The position numbers and the translations under genes were made by a program. DNA of 64,000 nucleotides from Phyto melanocephala (Eukaryota > Arthropoda > Insecta > Diptera > Rhinophoridae). How positions within the stretch are numbered: the first letter of the stretch is position 1; each line of letters opens with the position of its first letter. The stretch covers positions 76,094,543 to 76,158,542 of the forward strand of contig OW799234.1 in NCBI GenBank assembly GCA_941918925.1, written 5' to 3'. Positions 1 to 10,330 of this stretch are shown here, one piece after another. The notes under the pieces were generated by a model. It did not search any database. It was not told where the DNA came from and worked only from the letters and a program-made list of their open reading frames with translations.

Positions 1-900
1 CCACAATAACTCAAGCTATAAAATAATTCCTTTTTCTTAGCAAAAATCAATATTATATTAAAACTTTCCCCTGAGAATAAATGTTCATTATTATTACTAT
101 TATTAGTACTTTTTTCCTTTAGTCATTCATTTTATCAATCTAAATGAAATGACAATAATTCGATTAAATGAATTGAAATGTATAAAAGTCCTTAATCTCA
201 AATAATGAATTATACAACATTATGTAGTACATACATATATCTTGTATGTTAAAAATACTAAAACAAATATAAGAAGAGTGTGTATGGCAAACAAATGAGA
301 AAAATAGGATTCTTCAACTAAATACGTAAAATGACAAGAGCTATAAATAAGAAATATTATAAGATTTGCTTTTAATATAACCTTAACTAAGATTTAAAGA
401 TTTGAGCAAAAATTTTCACAAATCTTTAAAAGTGAGAAAAACAACATGTATTTCATTCGCAAACTTCATGGGATTGTATGCCACTGATATCTCCAAGGTA
501 TTTCAGGTATTTATTTATAAATTTTGTTGTTTTAATATTTCCCCCCTGCCAGCAAACTTATGAACACTTGACAGGCTTTGAAAGTTTAGAACAGCAAACA
601 TATAAATGTTGTGAATTTTTTTTTTTATTTGTTTTGTTTTTGATTTCTTTTATAAGCAAATCTTCAACATCTTGTCAGAAAAATGCTTGCACCTAAGCCT
701 TTGTAAATTCTTTACACAGCAACCAAATAATTTGAGCAATAAATTTTAGAGATTTTGACAAATGTTTTGAAGCGGTGGAATATTTAATAAAATTCTTACT
801 TTTTGTTGACTGCACACATATTTACTGTAATGTACTTATATGCTGTTTTGTGGAATTCCATATAGTGATAAATACATAAGTACATATATACAGAGATAGT
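1..900. other. AT-rich non-coding stretch, nothing recognised
   Basis: The sequence is strongly AT-rich with short homopolymer runs. The longest open frames are short and low in complexity, and they resemble no family I know. No inverted repeat, splice-flanked exon or RNA gene was seen. Confidence 0.6.
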
Positions 901-904
901 AGCT

Positions 905-1360
905 ATACCCTTCACAGAGAGTGTAAGGGTATATATAGGTTCATCATTCCGTGTGAAATTTCTACAGCATTCGTTTGGCAGCATATAAAATATATATTTT
1001 TTGAAAGCTTATGAATAGCGAAGTTGATTAAGCATTATCCGTCTGTCTGTCTGTCTGTCTGTCCATCTGTCTGTTCGTGTGTATGTTGAAATCAACTTTT
1101 TTAATGCCTCTGTCTTTTCGCTAATGTTCACCAAAAAAGAAATTAAAAATTTTCCAGGTTTAGGATAATCTCTAGACACGGATGTTAATATTTTTAAATT
1201 TGATATAATTCTGGAGATACTCATGAAATATTTTAGACAAATTATATATAGTAAATAAAAAAACGTATTGTATGAAATCTAAGCTAAGCTACGATTTGGT
1301 CATTACACCTATCTACATGACGGTGAAGGGATTTATCAGATTCGGCATGACCGAATACAT
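905..1360 (-). repeat. Y-family hairpin-ended repeat, shortened copy
   Basis: On the minus strand this runs from a hairpin with ATTCGGC-type arms (1340-1356) to the closing hairpin (905-932). Between them are the family's conserved middle segments, including a GTCT/GTCTGTCC run at 1039-1076. The A/T-rich core seen in the full copy at 9206-9943 is missing, so this is an internally deleted member. No coding content is visible. Confidence 0.7.
1039..1076. repeat. (GTCT)n simple repeat
   Basis: About nine tetranucleotide units with slight variation. It lies where the Y family normally has a few CCGTCTGTC units, so it looks like a local expansion of that segment. Confidence 0.8.
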
Positions 1361-1639
1361 CATTCCTACTAATTTGTATTTTTTTTTTTAAGAAAAAAAT
1401 AGAAATAAAACCCTCATTAATATTGTTAGGAAATAAAGATTCTCTCTATCTACTATTATTTCCTCTCTAATTCACACAAAAACAAATTCGTTGTGACAAC
1501 CGAATTAATTTAAATCGAATAATTCAATTTCGTTTTATTTATTCGATCGATGACAAGAATCGTAAAGACTCTGTGCTGGCCAATATTAAAATGCACAAAT
1601 TAAATTTTGTAGTGCAACTATAAGCTTTCAATTTCAAAA

Positions 1640-2500
1640 CTAGAGAGTGTGTCAGGAAAAAATTATTCACAAAAAAATTATAGTTTTTTAATCACGTTAA
1701 CTTTTAAAAATATGTCAGATATTATTTTTAACAAATCATTTATTTTCAACTGTTATTTTGGCCAAAAAGGACAGAAAAAGTAGAAGTGAAAAAAATCCAC
1801 AGCAAAGTATCTGTAGGTTCATTGACACACTGTTTAAAAAGTCATCCACAAAAAAAAATATATAACATGAACATTGAAAGAAAACCTGGGTCGGGAAGAA
1901 AAGAAGCTGTAACCGGTACTGGCAAGGCAAAATAATTCGAACAATTTTTTCGGAGAATACCAGGCACTGCTATCAGAAAATAAGCTCGTAAAGTTAAATA
2001 CTCTGCTATTTCTTGGATGAAGTCGTATAGAAGGTTACGGAAGGTTACAGATTACAATGCGGCAAAGAACTAAGCAGCAAAAAACGAGACAAAAGTCGAA
2101 GTCAAATTTACAAAAAAATACGCCTGTTGTGTGATGGGTGATGGAACTTATGTGTTGGTAGACTTTTGAAAACTCTCGGCTCAAAAATTTTTGTTTTATC
2201 GAACAAATAATAATTCCCCAAGAATTTTATTATTTGGCAAGTCATTTGATGTCGTGGCAAAAGAAACCAATCCTTTGTGACATCAGGCACAATAAACACA
2301 CGGGGTGTCTACCAGAATAACTCTTACCTTTCCCAGAGCAGCACAAACTGCCTTGATATATTCTTACTTAGATCGGAAGATGTTGTCAATCTCAGAAATA
2401 AAGTTTTTATCCAGCAGCTTTATAAATTAACTATAAATTCTTATACCGATTCTTAATTTTTGTATCTTCGTTAATCCTCTTGGGAGCATAGGACTTCTAC
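1640..2500 (+). pseudogene. Tc1/mariner-superfamily transposase relic
   Basis: Translated in shifting plus-strand frames, the stretch gives a string of recognisable transposase pieces broken by stops and frameshifts. Examples are RKPGSGRKEAVTGT at about 1869-1915, IPGTAIRK followed by ARKVKYSA at about 1960-2005, KKYACCVMGDGTYVLVDF at about 2113-2166, and QSFVTSGTINT at about 2270-2300. The VMGDGTYV piece sits where the family has its first catalytic aspartate. The pieces come in the expected order but the gene is dead. No clear terminal repeats were found, so the ends are approximate. A Tc1-like element with a D37D-type catalytic domain is my best reading, from memory of the family only. Confidence 0.6.
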
Positions 2501-3512
2501 AAAAGCATCTTTATCTTATACGTTTTTCCGATATTGTTTTTCTTCTACCCATATTAGATTTTTCGATCTTAGTTCTTGGAGTATTGTACGTCTCTAGGTG
2601 TTCCTTGGTCTGTTACTGTCTTAAAACAACAACATTATGTAGATTTGCTGAAGCCACTTAAATAAAAACACGAACGCTGAAAGTTTTTTGTCTCTACTGT
2701 TATTCTAGTTACAGTCCTACGGTTTGAAATTTAGTGATTTAACTACTACACGATACCGATTTCTGAAGCTTTGCCCAACATTTGATTTGAATAATGACAA
2801 TATGATAAGAAAATGTCTAAGGAACTATATTTTTCAAATATAAGAACTAATGATAAACCCTTTTAAAGAACTATTTCCGTAAATATTTTAATTTTCTTTT
2901 CTTAAATTTCTTAGGTTAATCAATGTTATCATGCAATCTCTACAGTTGCTCTTAAACTACACACTTTTTTATTATCCAAGGTAGTGAGATGATAGTAATT
3001 ACCATCCATTAAGTCAAGAATTTCATTATTTATCCACCTCTTGTTTACTTTAATTTTTTTTATTATAATTTTTTTCTTTTTATACTAGTGTTTACTTAAT
3101 TATCACTGCAGGCAATTCTTTACGCAGGAATTAATATATTTAAGTGATAAATCTCATGTATCATCTTGTAAATAATAATATATAATGATAAAGTTAAGGG
3201 TGCTCTTTGTTATTTTATTTGCAAGTCACATACTTGCTGTGAAAATATTTAATGAAAAATGTTCGGAAAATATATATTATTTTAGTTGTTTACCTTTTAA
3301 TGCAAGCGGCTAGGGTAACTTCAAAATACCATTCAATAATCAATACACACTAGAACAGTGTGTAGTTTGTGGATAAAAGTACTACTAGCAATGAAGCAAA
3401 AGTTGGTTTAATCAAGAATTTATCTAAAGATTTATAAATTAAAGAAAACTTCCATTAAAAAGAAATAACATGATAATTTTACATACAACATTTTTTTATT
3501 AACAAAAGATAG
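2500..3512. other. AT-rich non-coding stretch, nothing recognised
   Basis: No coding frame, terminal repeat or tandem array was recognised. The first part, 2500-2640, is somewhat less AT-rich than its surroundings but translates to nothing I know. Confidence 0.5.
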
Positions 3513-3513
3513 T

Positions 3514-3770
3514 TCTGTGGCTTTCATGGGCAACCGCGTATGTTCATTCAATACGATTTTTAGTTAATAATGTCATATTTCTTGGTATAAGACGGCATTC
3601 ACTTGGTCTTAAAAATGTCTGAAATAGGATTGACCCATTCCGATTATTTCAATGGCATAACAACGTAACTTCTATGTATATTCAAAAATCGTTTAGCACG
3701 AACATGGTTTTGTAGCTCTCCTGAAAAATTTGATTATAAGACATACGTGGTTGCCCACGAAAACTACAGA
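3514..3770. mobile_element. Candidate MITE with TCTGTGGCTT-type ends
   Basis: The left end (TCTGTGGCTTTCATGGGC) and the reverse complement of the right end agree over about 31 bases with a handful of mismatches. The shared core is GTGGGCAACC. A GT dinucleotide lies directly outside both ends and may be a 2-bp target duplication. The element is 257 bp and has no coding potential. The first ten bases match the ends of the element at 12012-13010, so the two may share a transposase source. Confidence 0.55.
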
Positions 3771-4541
3771 GTTTTAATATGAACTTTACAGTAGAAGCGT
3801 TTAAGTAGACGCGTCAAAGTAGTTTCTGTTAATAAATTCAACTTAGAGATTTCAATATAGTCCATAGTAAAATTATATAAATTTATGATAAAGCGTTATA
3901 TGAGACGTAGGCGTTAAACCGTCGACTAAAAACCTATAACTGCGAAATTTCATCACTATACCTCTAATTCTGTCGGTTTTATGAGCTTTTAAATTTCATT
4001 AATAGTAGATAACGTAAAAAGTGGGCGTTAAAGTAGGCGTGTCAATATAGGTTTTACTAATAAATACAGCTCAAATATTTTAATATTGTCCTTTAGTCTT
4101 TCAAAAACTGTGTCAATAGAAGAATTATATAAATTTGAGATAAAGCGTTATAGTGGGCATGTCGTATTAATTTACCGTTAGTACAAATCCATTTACCAAA
4201 AAGCAACGTTTGTAAAATTTCAGAGTCATACATCTAATTTTGCCAGTTTTACGTTTTTAATTTTAAACATACCGCAAAATACACTGTGCGATATTAATTT
4301 TTGTACATTTTGACTTTTCGTAAAGTATAGATTTGACAAATTTTCAGAAAAGATATTTTTTTTACTCAGGAAATATACGTTCGAAATTTTATCGCTCTAC
4401 GTCAATGCATTTAGACACAATTGCATTTTATTCAATGTTGAAAGGACATGGCTTTTTTGACCTACTCTTGCATTACCAGCTATAACTCTCTTCCCAATAT
4501 ACAGATTTACTCCATAAAATTATACTATGACTCGGAAAGTA

Positions 4542-5479
4542 CAGGGTTGCCCATATTCGACGGACCCATCTGGCAACGCCATAACTTTTGACAGAGATGT
4601 CAGATCGCTTAATGACATACCGCGTTTGAAGCGTCAGTCCAAGCAGATTTTTACCATGCAACAATACACGAGACGCGAGCGCTCTGAAATAGTTGAAATT
4701 TACATTCAACAGAACAAGTCAATTGTGAAAACTCAACGTGCTTTTAAAATATTAAAAAATGTGAGAAGTGCGCCTTCTAAGAACACCATTAAGCGTTTAT
4801 ACGAAAAATTTTCGACTGGTGAGGCTCTTTCTAATCCGAAGAGGCCAAATAAAAGTCGACCAAGGCGATCGGCCGAGAATATCGCTGCCGTACGAGCCAG
4901 TGTTGAGAGGTCCCCAAGAACATCCCAAAAACGCCGTTCTCAGCAGTTGGGCATGGCTCGGTCCACTTTACAACGGATTATTCGCGTTGATTTGCATTTG
5001 TTCCCGTACAAAATTCAATTGACGCAAAGATTGTTGCTCCACCGCACACAAGTCGCATAACAATCGATTTTCTGAAGAATTTGTTTCCGGGCCGTTTGAT
5101 GTCGAAAAGTGGTGATTTGGACTGGCCACCGCGTTCGCCCGATTTGACGCCGCCTGACTTCTTCTTGTGGGGATATTTGAAGTCAAAGGTTTACGTTAAC
5201 AAGCCAAGGACCTTAGAAGAGCTCAAGGACAACATTCGTGAACAAATAGCCGCTATTCCGGCCGAAATGTTGGCGAAAACGATGGAAAATGCTGCAAAAA
5301 GGGCACAATACGCCATCAACGCCAGAGGCGGCCATTTGAGAGATATCATATTCAAAAATTGATGTAAACAAATCTACTTGGAAAAAATTAAATGATTAAG
5401 ATTGCCAACCGCCAAATTTTTATTTTTTTCTTTGATTTTTTTAAAAAAAACATGGGTCCGTCGAATATGGGCAACCCTG
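4542..5479 (+). mobile_element. Mariner-like element, internally deleted, TA-flanked
   Basis: Perfect 26-bp terminal inverted repeats begin CAGGGTTGCCCATATTCG (4542-4567 and 5454-5479). Each end is flanked by TA (4540-4541 and 5480-5481), the usual Tc1/mariner duplication. At 938 bp it is several hundred bases shorter than an autonomous relative. The perfect terminal repeats suggest a fairly recent insertion. It lies inside an older X repeat. Confidence 0.9.
4656..5362 (+). pseudogene. Mariner-like transposase, deleted in the catalytic core
   Basis: The first open segment (ATG at 4656, to about 5035) encodes an N-terminal helix-turn-helix region: MQQYTRRERSEIVEIY, then a basic linker (RPNKSRPRRSAENIAAV), then the second helix-turn-helix (RSQQLGMARSTLQRIIR) and the start of the catalytic linker. 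An in-frame stop follows at about 5058. In another frame the C-terminus continues from about 5038 with APPHTSRITIDFL, SPDLTPPDFFLWGYLK (third catalytic aspartate) and a normal tail NARGGHLRDIIF, ending at 5362. The part holding the first and second catalytic aspartates is gone, so the protein cannot be active. The HTH part could still bind the element's ends if expressed, which is only an inference. Confidence 0.85.
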
Positions 5480-5579
5480 TATATACTTTATGGGGTCTAA
5501 AATTGATATTTTGATGTATGTATGACGAAATGAATATACCCCCAACTTTTTTTTTTTTTTTTGATGGTGGTTATAAAAA

Positions 5580-5665
5580 TAATCAATTTTGTGCTATAAA
5601 AGTACATAAAATCGATGGTGGTTATCAAAAATTCGGCACAGCCAAACATAGTGGTCTAACTTGTT
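5580..5665 (-). repeat. X-family 5' end, solitary, inverted
   Basis: Read on the minus strand this is the X-family start: an ACAAGT-like beginning, an ATTCGGC-type hairpin and the ACCATCGATTTT-type segment. It directly follows the 3' end of the X copy to its left but in the opposite orientation, so two X pieces abut head to tail or one was rearranged. Confidence 0.6.
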
Positions 5666-6958
5666 TTATATGAAATGTTAAAAAATATTATTATTTTTAA
5701 ATTTTTTTTTTTAATTACATATGTCGAGCTGAACGTGGATGTAATATAAATATTCAATGTATCAAGACAGTACTTTGTTCTCAATAAAAACTTGTAGAGC
5801 CAAAGCTATAATCGCTTTTGTTCATAAATAAAAAGTTTGTTAACAATTTAACGGCACATGATGATAGGTTTTGAATAATATTTTTTTCCTACTTCTTTGT
5901 GTAGCAATCACAAACAGGGAAGGAATTATCGAATTTCGCCCTATTGTCTTCATATTTTCACTTAACAAACAAACCACGATCGATTTCTATATTTATTAGC
6001 TGAACTTTAACCCCCTTCCTTGTTTACTGTGTAATTAAAGCACAATTCCATCAAAGAATAAAGTTATTTTAATGTAATTTATTACATTCATTTATTGTTT
6101 TAAGGGTTTTAACTACGTATTACTTTCACAACAACCCAGTAAAAAAAATTACATTTTACAAGCTCCAAACGAAAGTAAACGGCATTTATGCGCTTAACGC
6201 TACACCTTAGTGAGAAGCATCAAAGTAAAAAATAACGATTAGAATAATTTTGTATAAACTAAATTAAAAAAATTGTAGACCTTTCACAGAATCGGCAATA
6301 AGCAATTCTATGTGAGATTGAGCGAGTTCTTGCCAAAAAATAAGATTCAAATTACATAACAAGTAAATGTTAGTAATTAAATTGCATTTAAAGATTAAAG
6401 GTCGTTAAAAAACTCGCGAAAAATCTTTATGGAAAAATTTAAATTGCGCTGATACATACTGAAGGTACATATAAGTACATGTGTATGTATATATTTATAT
6501 ACTTTTGTTTTTTAAGTGTGTATAAATATTTAATATTGTTGTGTTCGGTTCTTTGTAATACATAATTAAGCTGTTTGTAAGTGAGTACAGTCTGCTTTGT
6601 TTTTATTTCTTTTTTATAAAAGTTAACGGTTATTTTTTCTTTGAAAAGAAGAATCATAAACAATACACCTTTGTTTTAAAAAAAACCCTCTTCAAATAGT
6701 AGAGGTCATTAAGGACTGCAAGATTTTGGTTATAGACATTGATGCTTTAAATCTTTTTAAAACAATTCGATGTCGGACTCTGATCAATTCTTACTCGCAT
6801 TGTTAATATGCATATGATTTAAGTTTTTTTGAAAGGAAGTTATATATGTTATTAGTGTATTATTTAATTGAATTGTTTTTATTACGAAATTGAATATAAA
6901 ATATATTACAAATAAGTCAGCTTAAGCGATAACATTATTTTTTTGTTCCTTATTGATA
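5666..6958. other. AT-rich non-coding stretch, nothing recognised
   Basis: No inverted repeats, transposase motifs or RNA genes were recognised. Open frames are short and built of AT-rich codons. Confidence 0.55.
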
Positions 6959-6959
6959 T

Positions 6960-9089
6960 GAAACAAGTAAGAGCACTATATTCGGCTGTGCCGAATCTTT
7001 TATACCCACCACCAATTTTATGTACATTTAAAGCACAATATTTATTATTTTGTTAATCGCTATGGAATAATCTCTTTATAATAAAATATGTATTACTTTC
7101 TTTGTAGAGAGTGGTTAAATTTTAAGGGCCCATGTTGAAGGTGAACTACACCTAGTCTTTAAATTTGTTTTCTGCATTTCACTTGACATTTCTCAATTTC
7201 AAACTTACTCAATTGGATCCGTGGAAAGATACGCAAATGAGCAACGCTTTAAAGTTATTCAGGTTTTTTATAAAAATGGGCGTTCAAATCAAAATGCATT
7301 TTGTGCACTTTCTTTTGATCAACATAATCGTTCAAATTCGTCCACAATCGGGAGAATTGTAAAAAATATTAAAATTTCTGCAAAACAGGTCTGTATAAAA
7401 TGTTAGAAAATCTGTGAGTGCCTTCTTAGTTCGTTGAATGGGAACCACTGCTGGTTTTTGCGATAGTGTGGCAAAGGAGCAGTCAACCTCGCCTCATCAT
7501 CATGCCCAACAATTGAGCATCAACATTGTCATTGAAAATTTGGACCATCAGATAGAGGAGTGTCGCCAAGGATGGGGGTGGGTTGCATTTGGCCGATATT
7601 TTGTTAAATACATAATTGAACCATACAAATATTATCATTATAAAAAGAAATGATAATAATTTCCTAAATAATTTGTGTTTTATTTAAATTCAACATCGGT
7701 CCTTAAAATTTAACCACCCTTTATAACTTCGATATGCTACTAAAATGCTTTTGTAAATGTAGTCTTTCAATGAAAGTCGGCGTTAAAGTAGGCGTGTCAA
7801 TAAAGTTTCTGCTAACAAATAAAAGTTAGATGTTTCAATATAGTCCTTTATTTTCCCAAAAACTTTGTCAATAGAGAAATTACATGAATTTAATATAAAC
7901 CGTTATATTGTAGGTGGGCGTGTCACCTAAACTTTTTGGCACAACAATAACATTAGATTAGAAGGATATACGTAGCAAATTTGATCATCATACCTCTAAT
8001 TTTGGCAGTTTTTTGAGCTTTAAAATTTCATTAACGGTATATAGCGTGAAAAGTGGGCGTTATAGTAGGCGTATCAATGTTATTTTTGCGAATGAGTACA
8101 ACTTAAGTGTTTCAATATAGCCCTTTATAATTCCAAGATCTTTATTAATAGAGAAATTATATGAATTTTAGGTAAAACGTTATATGTGAGGTGGGCGTAA
8201 AATAATGGCACAGTAATGACAATGCCAAGGGGGATATGCGTAGCAAATTTTATCATTATACCTCTAATTTTGGCGGTTTTATCAGCTTTTAAATTTCAAT
8301 AACGGTATATAACGTGAAAAGTGGGCGTGTCAAAGTTATTTTTGCGAATGAGTACAACCCATGTGTTTCACTATAGCCCTTTAATATTCCAAAATCTTTA
8401 TTAATAGAGAAATTATACGAATTTTGAATAAAACGTTATATGGGAGGTGGGCGTAAAAGTGGGCGTGGCACATTGATTTTCCGTTACAAAAAAGCCACTA
8501 ACCAAAAAGCAGAGTGTGCAAAATTTCAGAGTCGTCCAAGCAACTTTGTTGCTTTTATGACGTTTTAGTTTTTATATATACCGAAAAATACACTGTGCGG
8601 TATAAATTTTCGTACATTTTGATCGATAACTCCTCTCCTAATGCATAGATTTTGATATTTTTCGGGGAAAAATATTGCTTTTACTCAGGAAATATATATT
8701 CGTTTCATGAGTCTACGTTAGTGCGTTTGGACACAATTCCATCTTATTCGATGTTTGAAGGACACGGTTTTTTTGACCTACTCTTGCTTTTCGAGCTATA
8801 ACTCTCTTCCTAATATTCCGATTTAGCCCATTTTCAATACCAAACAAACCTTATCTATAAGAAAGATTCTGGCAAAATGTGAGACCCCTAGCTTTTTCGG
8901 TGCGACCTCTATCGTGCTTTCAACAGACAGACAGACGGACAGACGGACGGACATAGCTAGATCGTTATCAAATCAAACCCTGATTCAGAATATATATACT
9001 TTATGGGGTCTAAAATGGATATTTCGATGTGTTACAAACGGAATGACAAAATGAATATACCCCCACCATTTTTTTGGTGGCGGGTATAA
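6960..9089 (+). repeat. X-family repeat, full-length copy with MD1 inside
   Basis: It begins with AACAAGTAAGAG and a hairpin with 7-base arms (6980-6986 pairing with 6990-6996). It ends in a long hairpin, ATACCCCCACC...GGTGGCGGGTAT (about 9057-9087). From 7770 to about 8480 there are three tandem segments of roughly 280 bp, each containing GTGGGCGT and a TTTTGGCGGTTTTATGAGC-type piece. The last 600 bases carry a segment with ACGGACAGACGGACGGAC. The mariner derivative MD1 sits at 7107-7721. No protein is encoded outside MD1. No target duplication is evident, which together with the end hairpins makes a Helitron/Helentron-like origin possible but unproven. Confidence 0.8.
7107..7721 (+). mobile_element. 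MD1 mariner derivative, copy A
   Basis: Terminal inverted repeats of about 30 bp contain GTGGTTAAATTTTAAGG. TA lies outside each end (7105-7106 and 7722-7723). The interior keeps two transposase scraps: an N-terminal helix-turn-helix (ERYANEQRFKVIQVFYKNGR, from 7224) and a C-terminal region (ENLDHQIEECRQGWG, about 7533-7580). The whole catalytic middle is absent. It occupies the same place in the X repeat as the copies at 22676 and 31165. Confidence 0.85.
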
Positions 9090-9205
9090 AAACAATGAAA
9101 TCTTTCCCTGAAAATTGCTTAAATCTTAACATTACGAGAGGAGTTATAGATTGAAATGTACAAAAATTTTATCGCACATCATCCTTTTTGGTACATTTAA
9201 AACTA
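9090..9205 (-). repeat. Short X-family fragment
   Basis: The sequence AAAATTGCTTAAATCT followed by GAGGAGTTATAGATTGAAATG matches, on the minus strand, the segment near the 3' third of the X family. It is squeezed between a complete X copy and a complete Y copy. Confidence 0.55.
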
Positions 9206-9943
9206 AAACAAGTAAGAGTGCTATATTCGGCCGTGCCGAATCTTATATACCCTTCACAACGTGTAGACATGCAATAACAGTAGTTTGTATCACCATTCAT
9301 CTCATATGAAATACGTACATACTTAAAAAAACATACATATATAAAACATCCCATTGAAAAATTATATATATGTATGTTAAAAAAACAATAAAAAAAAAAT
9401 TTTTTAAAAAAATTAAACAAAAAAAATTTAAAAAAAAATTAAAAAAAAATTTTTTTTAAAAAATTTAAAAAAAAAATAATTAAAATATAAATAATAAATA
9501 TATAATAAAAAAAATAATAAAAAAATTTTTTTGGCTCAGCTGAGATTCGATCCCACGTTTACTCTAACCAATATACACGTTTGTATGTATGTATGTTGTT
9601 GTTGTAATGTTGTTTTTGTGAAAAAAAATCAAGGTGGTCGTGGGTTTTTGCTCATATCTCAGTTGTTTATGTACCGATGTTTCTGATTTTCAATAGCGAT
9701 CTACTCTTGAATATTTCTGATAGTTTTGTACCTCACCCGGGTCCAAGCGATGTCGGGGGCTTCAAAAAGTTGATTTCAACATACACACGAACAGACGGAC
9801 AGACTGGCAGAGCTTAATCTACTCCCCTATTCATAAGCTTTCAGAAAATATGTACTTTATGGGGTCGAAAATGAAAATTGTAGAAATTTCACACGGCATG
9901 ACAAACCTATATATACCCTTTTTCACTGTGTGAAGGGTATAAA
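9206..9943 (+). repeat. Y-family hairpin-ended repeat, full-length copy
   Basis: It starts AACAAGTAAGAG like the X family and has a perfect ATTCGGC/GCCGAAT hairpin (9225-9241). It ends in a second hairpin, TATACCCTT...GAAGGGTATA (about 9912-9941). The centre (9380-9530) is almost pure A and T homopolymers. Next to it is GCTCAGCTGAGATTCGAT, a segment that recurs in the other Y copies. A conserved TTCAACATACACACGAACAGA block follows. There is no coding potential. The shared start with X suggests a common replication or transposition machinery. Confidence 0.8.
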
Positions 9944-9951
9944 TATAAAAC

Positions 9952-10330
9952 AAAATTGACCAAATTATATGTATGATTCTAAAAATTCTAAAAATTATTC
10001 CTTGATCCATAGACTTGCAAAAACGGAAAATTAAGTTAACACGCCCACTTTAACGTCTACCTCTTATGTAACGCATTACCTCAAATTCATTCATCAATTT
10101 CTTTTTGGGAAATCGTTTTGAAGGAATAAGTGACTCTGTATTGAAATATGCAAGTTAAAAGTATCAGCAGAAACTACTTTAAGACGCCTACTTCACGCCC
10201 ACTTCTCACATAGCACAATCTTAATGAAACTAAAAATTTCATAAAACCCACAAAATTAGATGTATGCTGTTGAAATTTTGCATATGTAGCCTTCTGGTAA
10301 ATTTAATTAATTATTATATAAAAACTACCG
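9952..10330 (-). repeat. Degenerate X-family fragment
   Basis: On the minus strand it shows GTAGGCGTCTTAAAGTAG and GTGGGCGTGTTAAC pieces spaced as in the X tandem segments. It has no recognisable ends. Confidence 0.55.

Larger units (their letters stand above)
3785..5575 (+). repeat. X-family repeat, 5'-truncated, split by a mariner insertion
   Basis: This holds the GTGGGCGTTAAAGTAGGCGT tandem segments of the X family, then its ACTCTTGC...AGCTATAACTC segment, then (beyond the mariner at 4542-5479) the ATACTTTATGGGGTC and GAATATACCCCCA segments and the closing hairpin near 5535-5575. The 5' hairpin and the MD1 insert seen in other copies are absent. It is strongly diverged, suggesting an old copy. 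Confidence 0.65.

Noticed and set aside
9533..9560. tRNA gene or SINE promoter in the Y repeat
   Set aside because: The A-box-like and B-box-like parts are adjacent with no room for a tRNA fold, and no poly(A) or terminator pattern follows.
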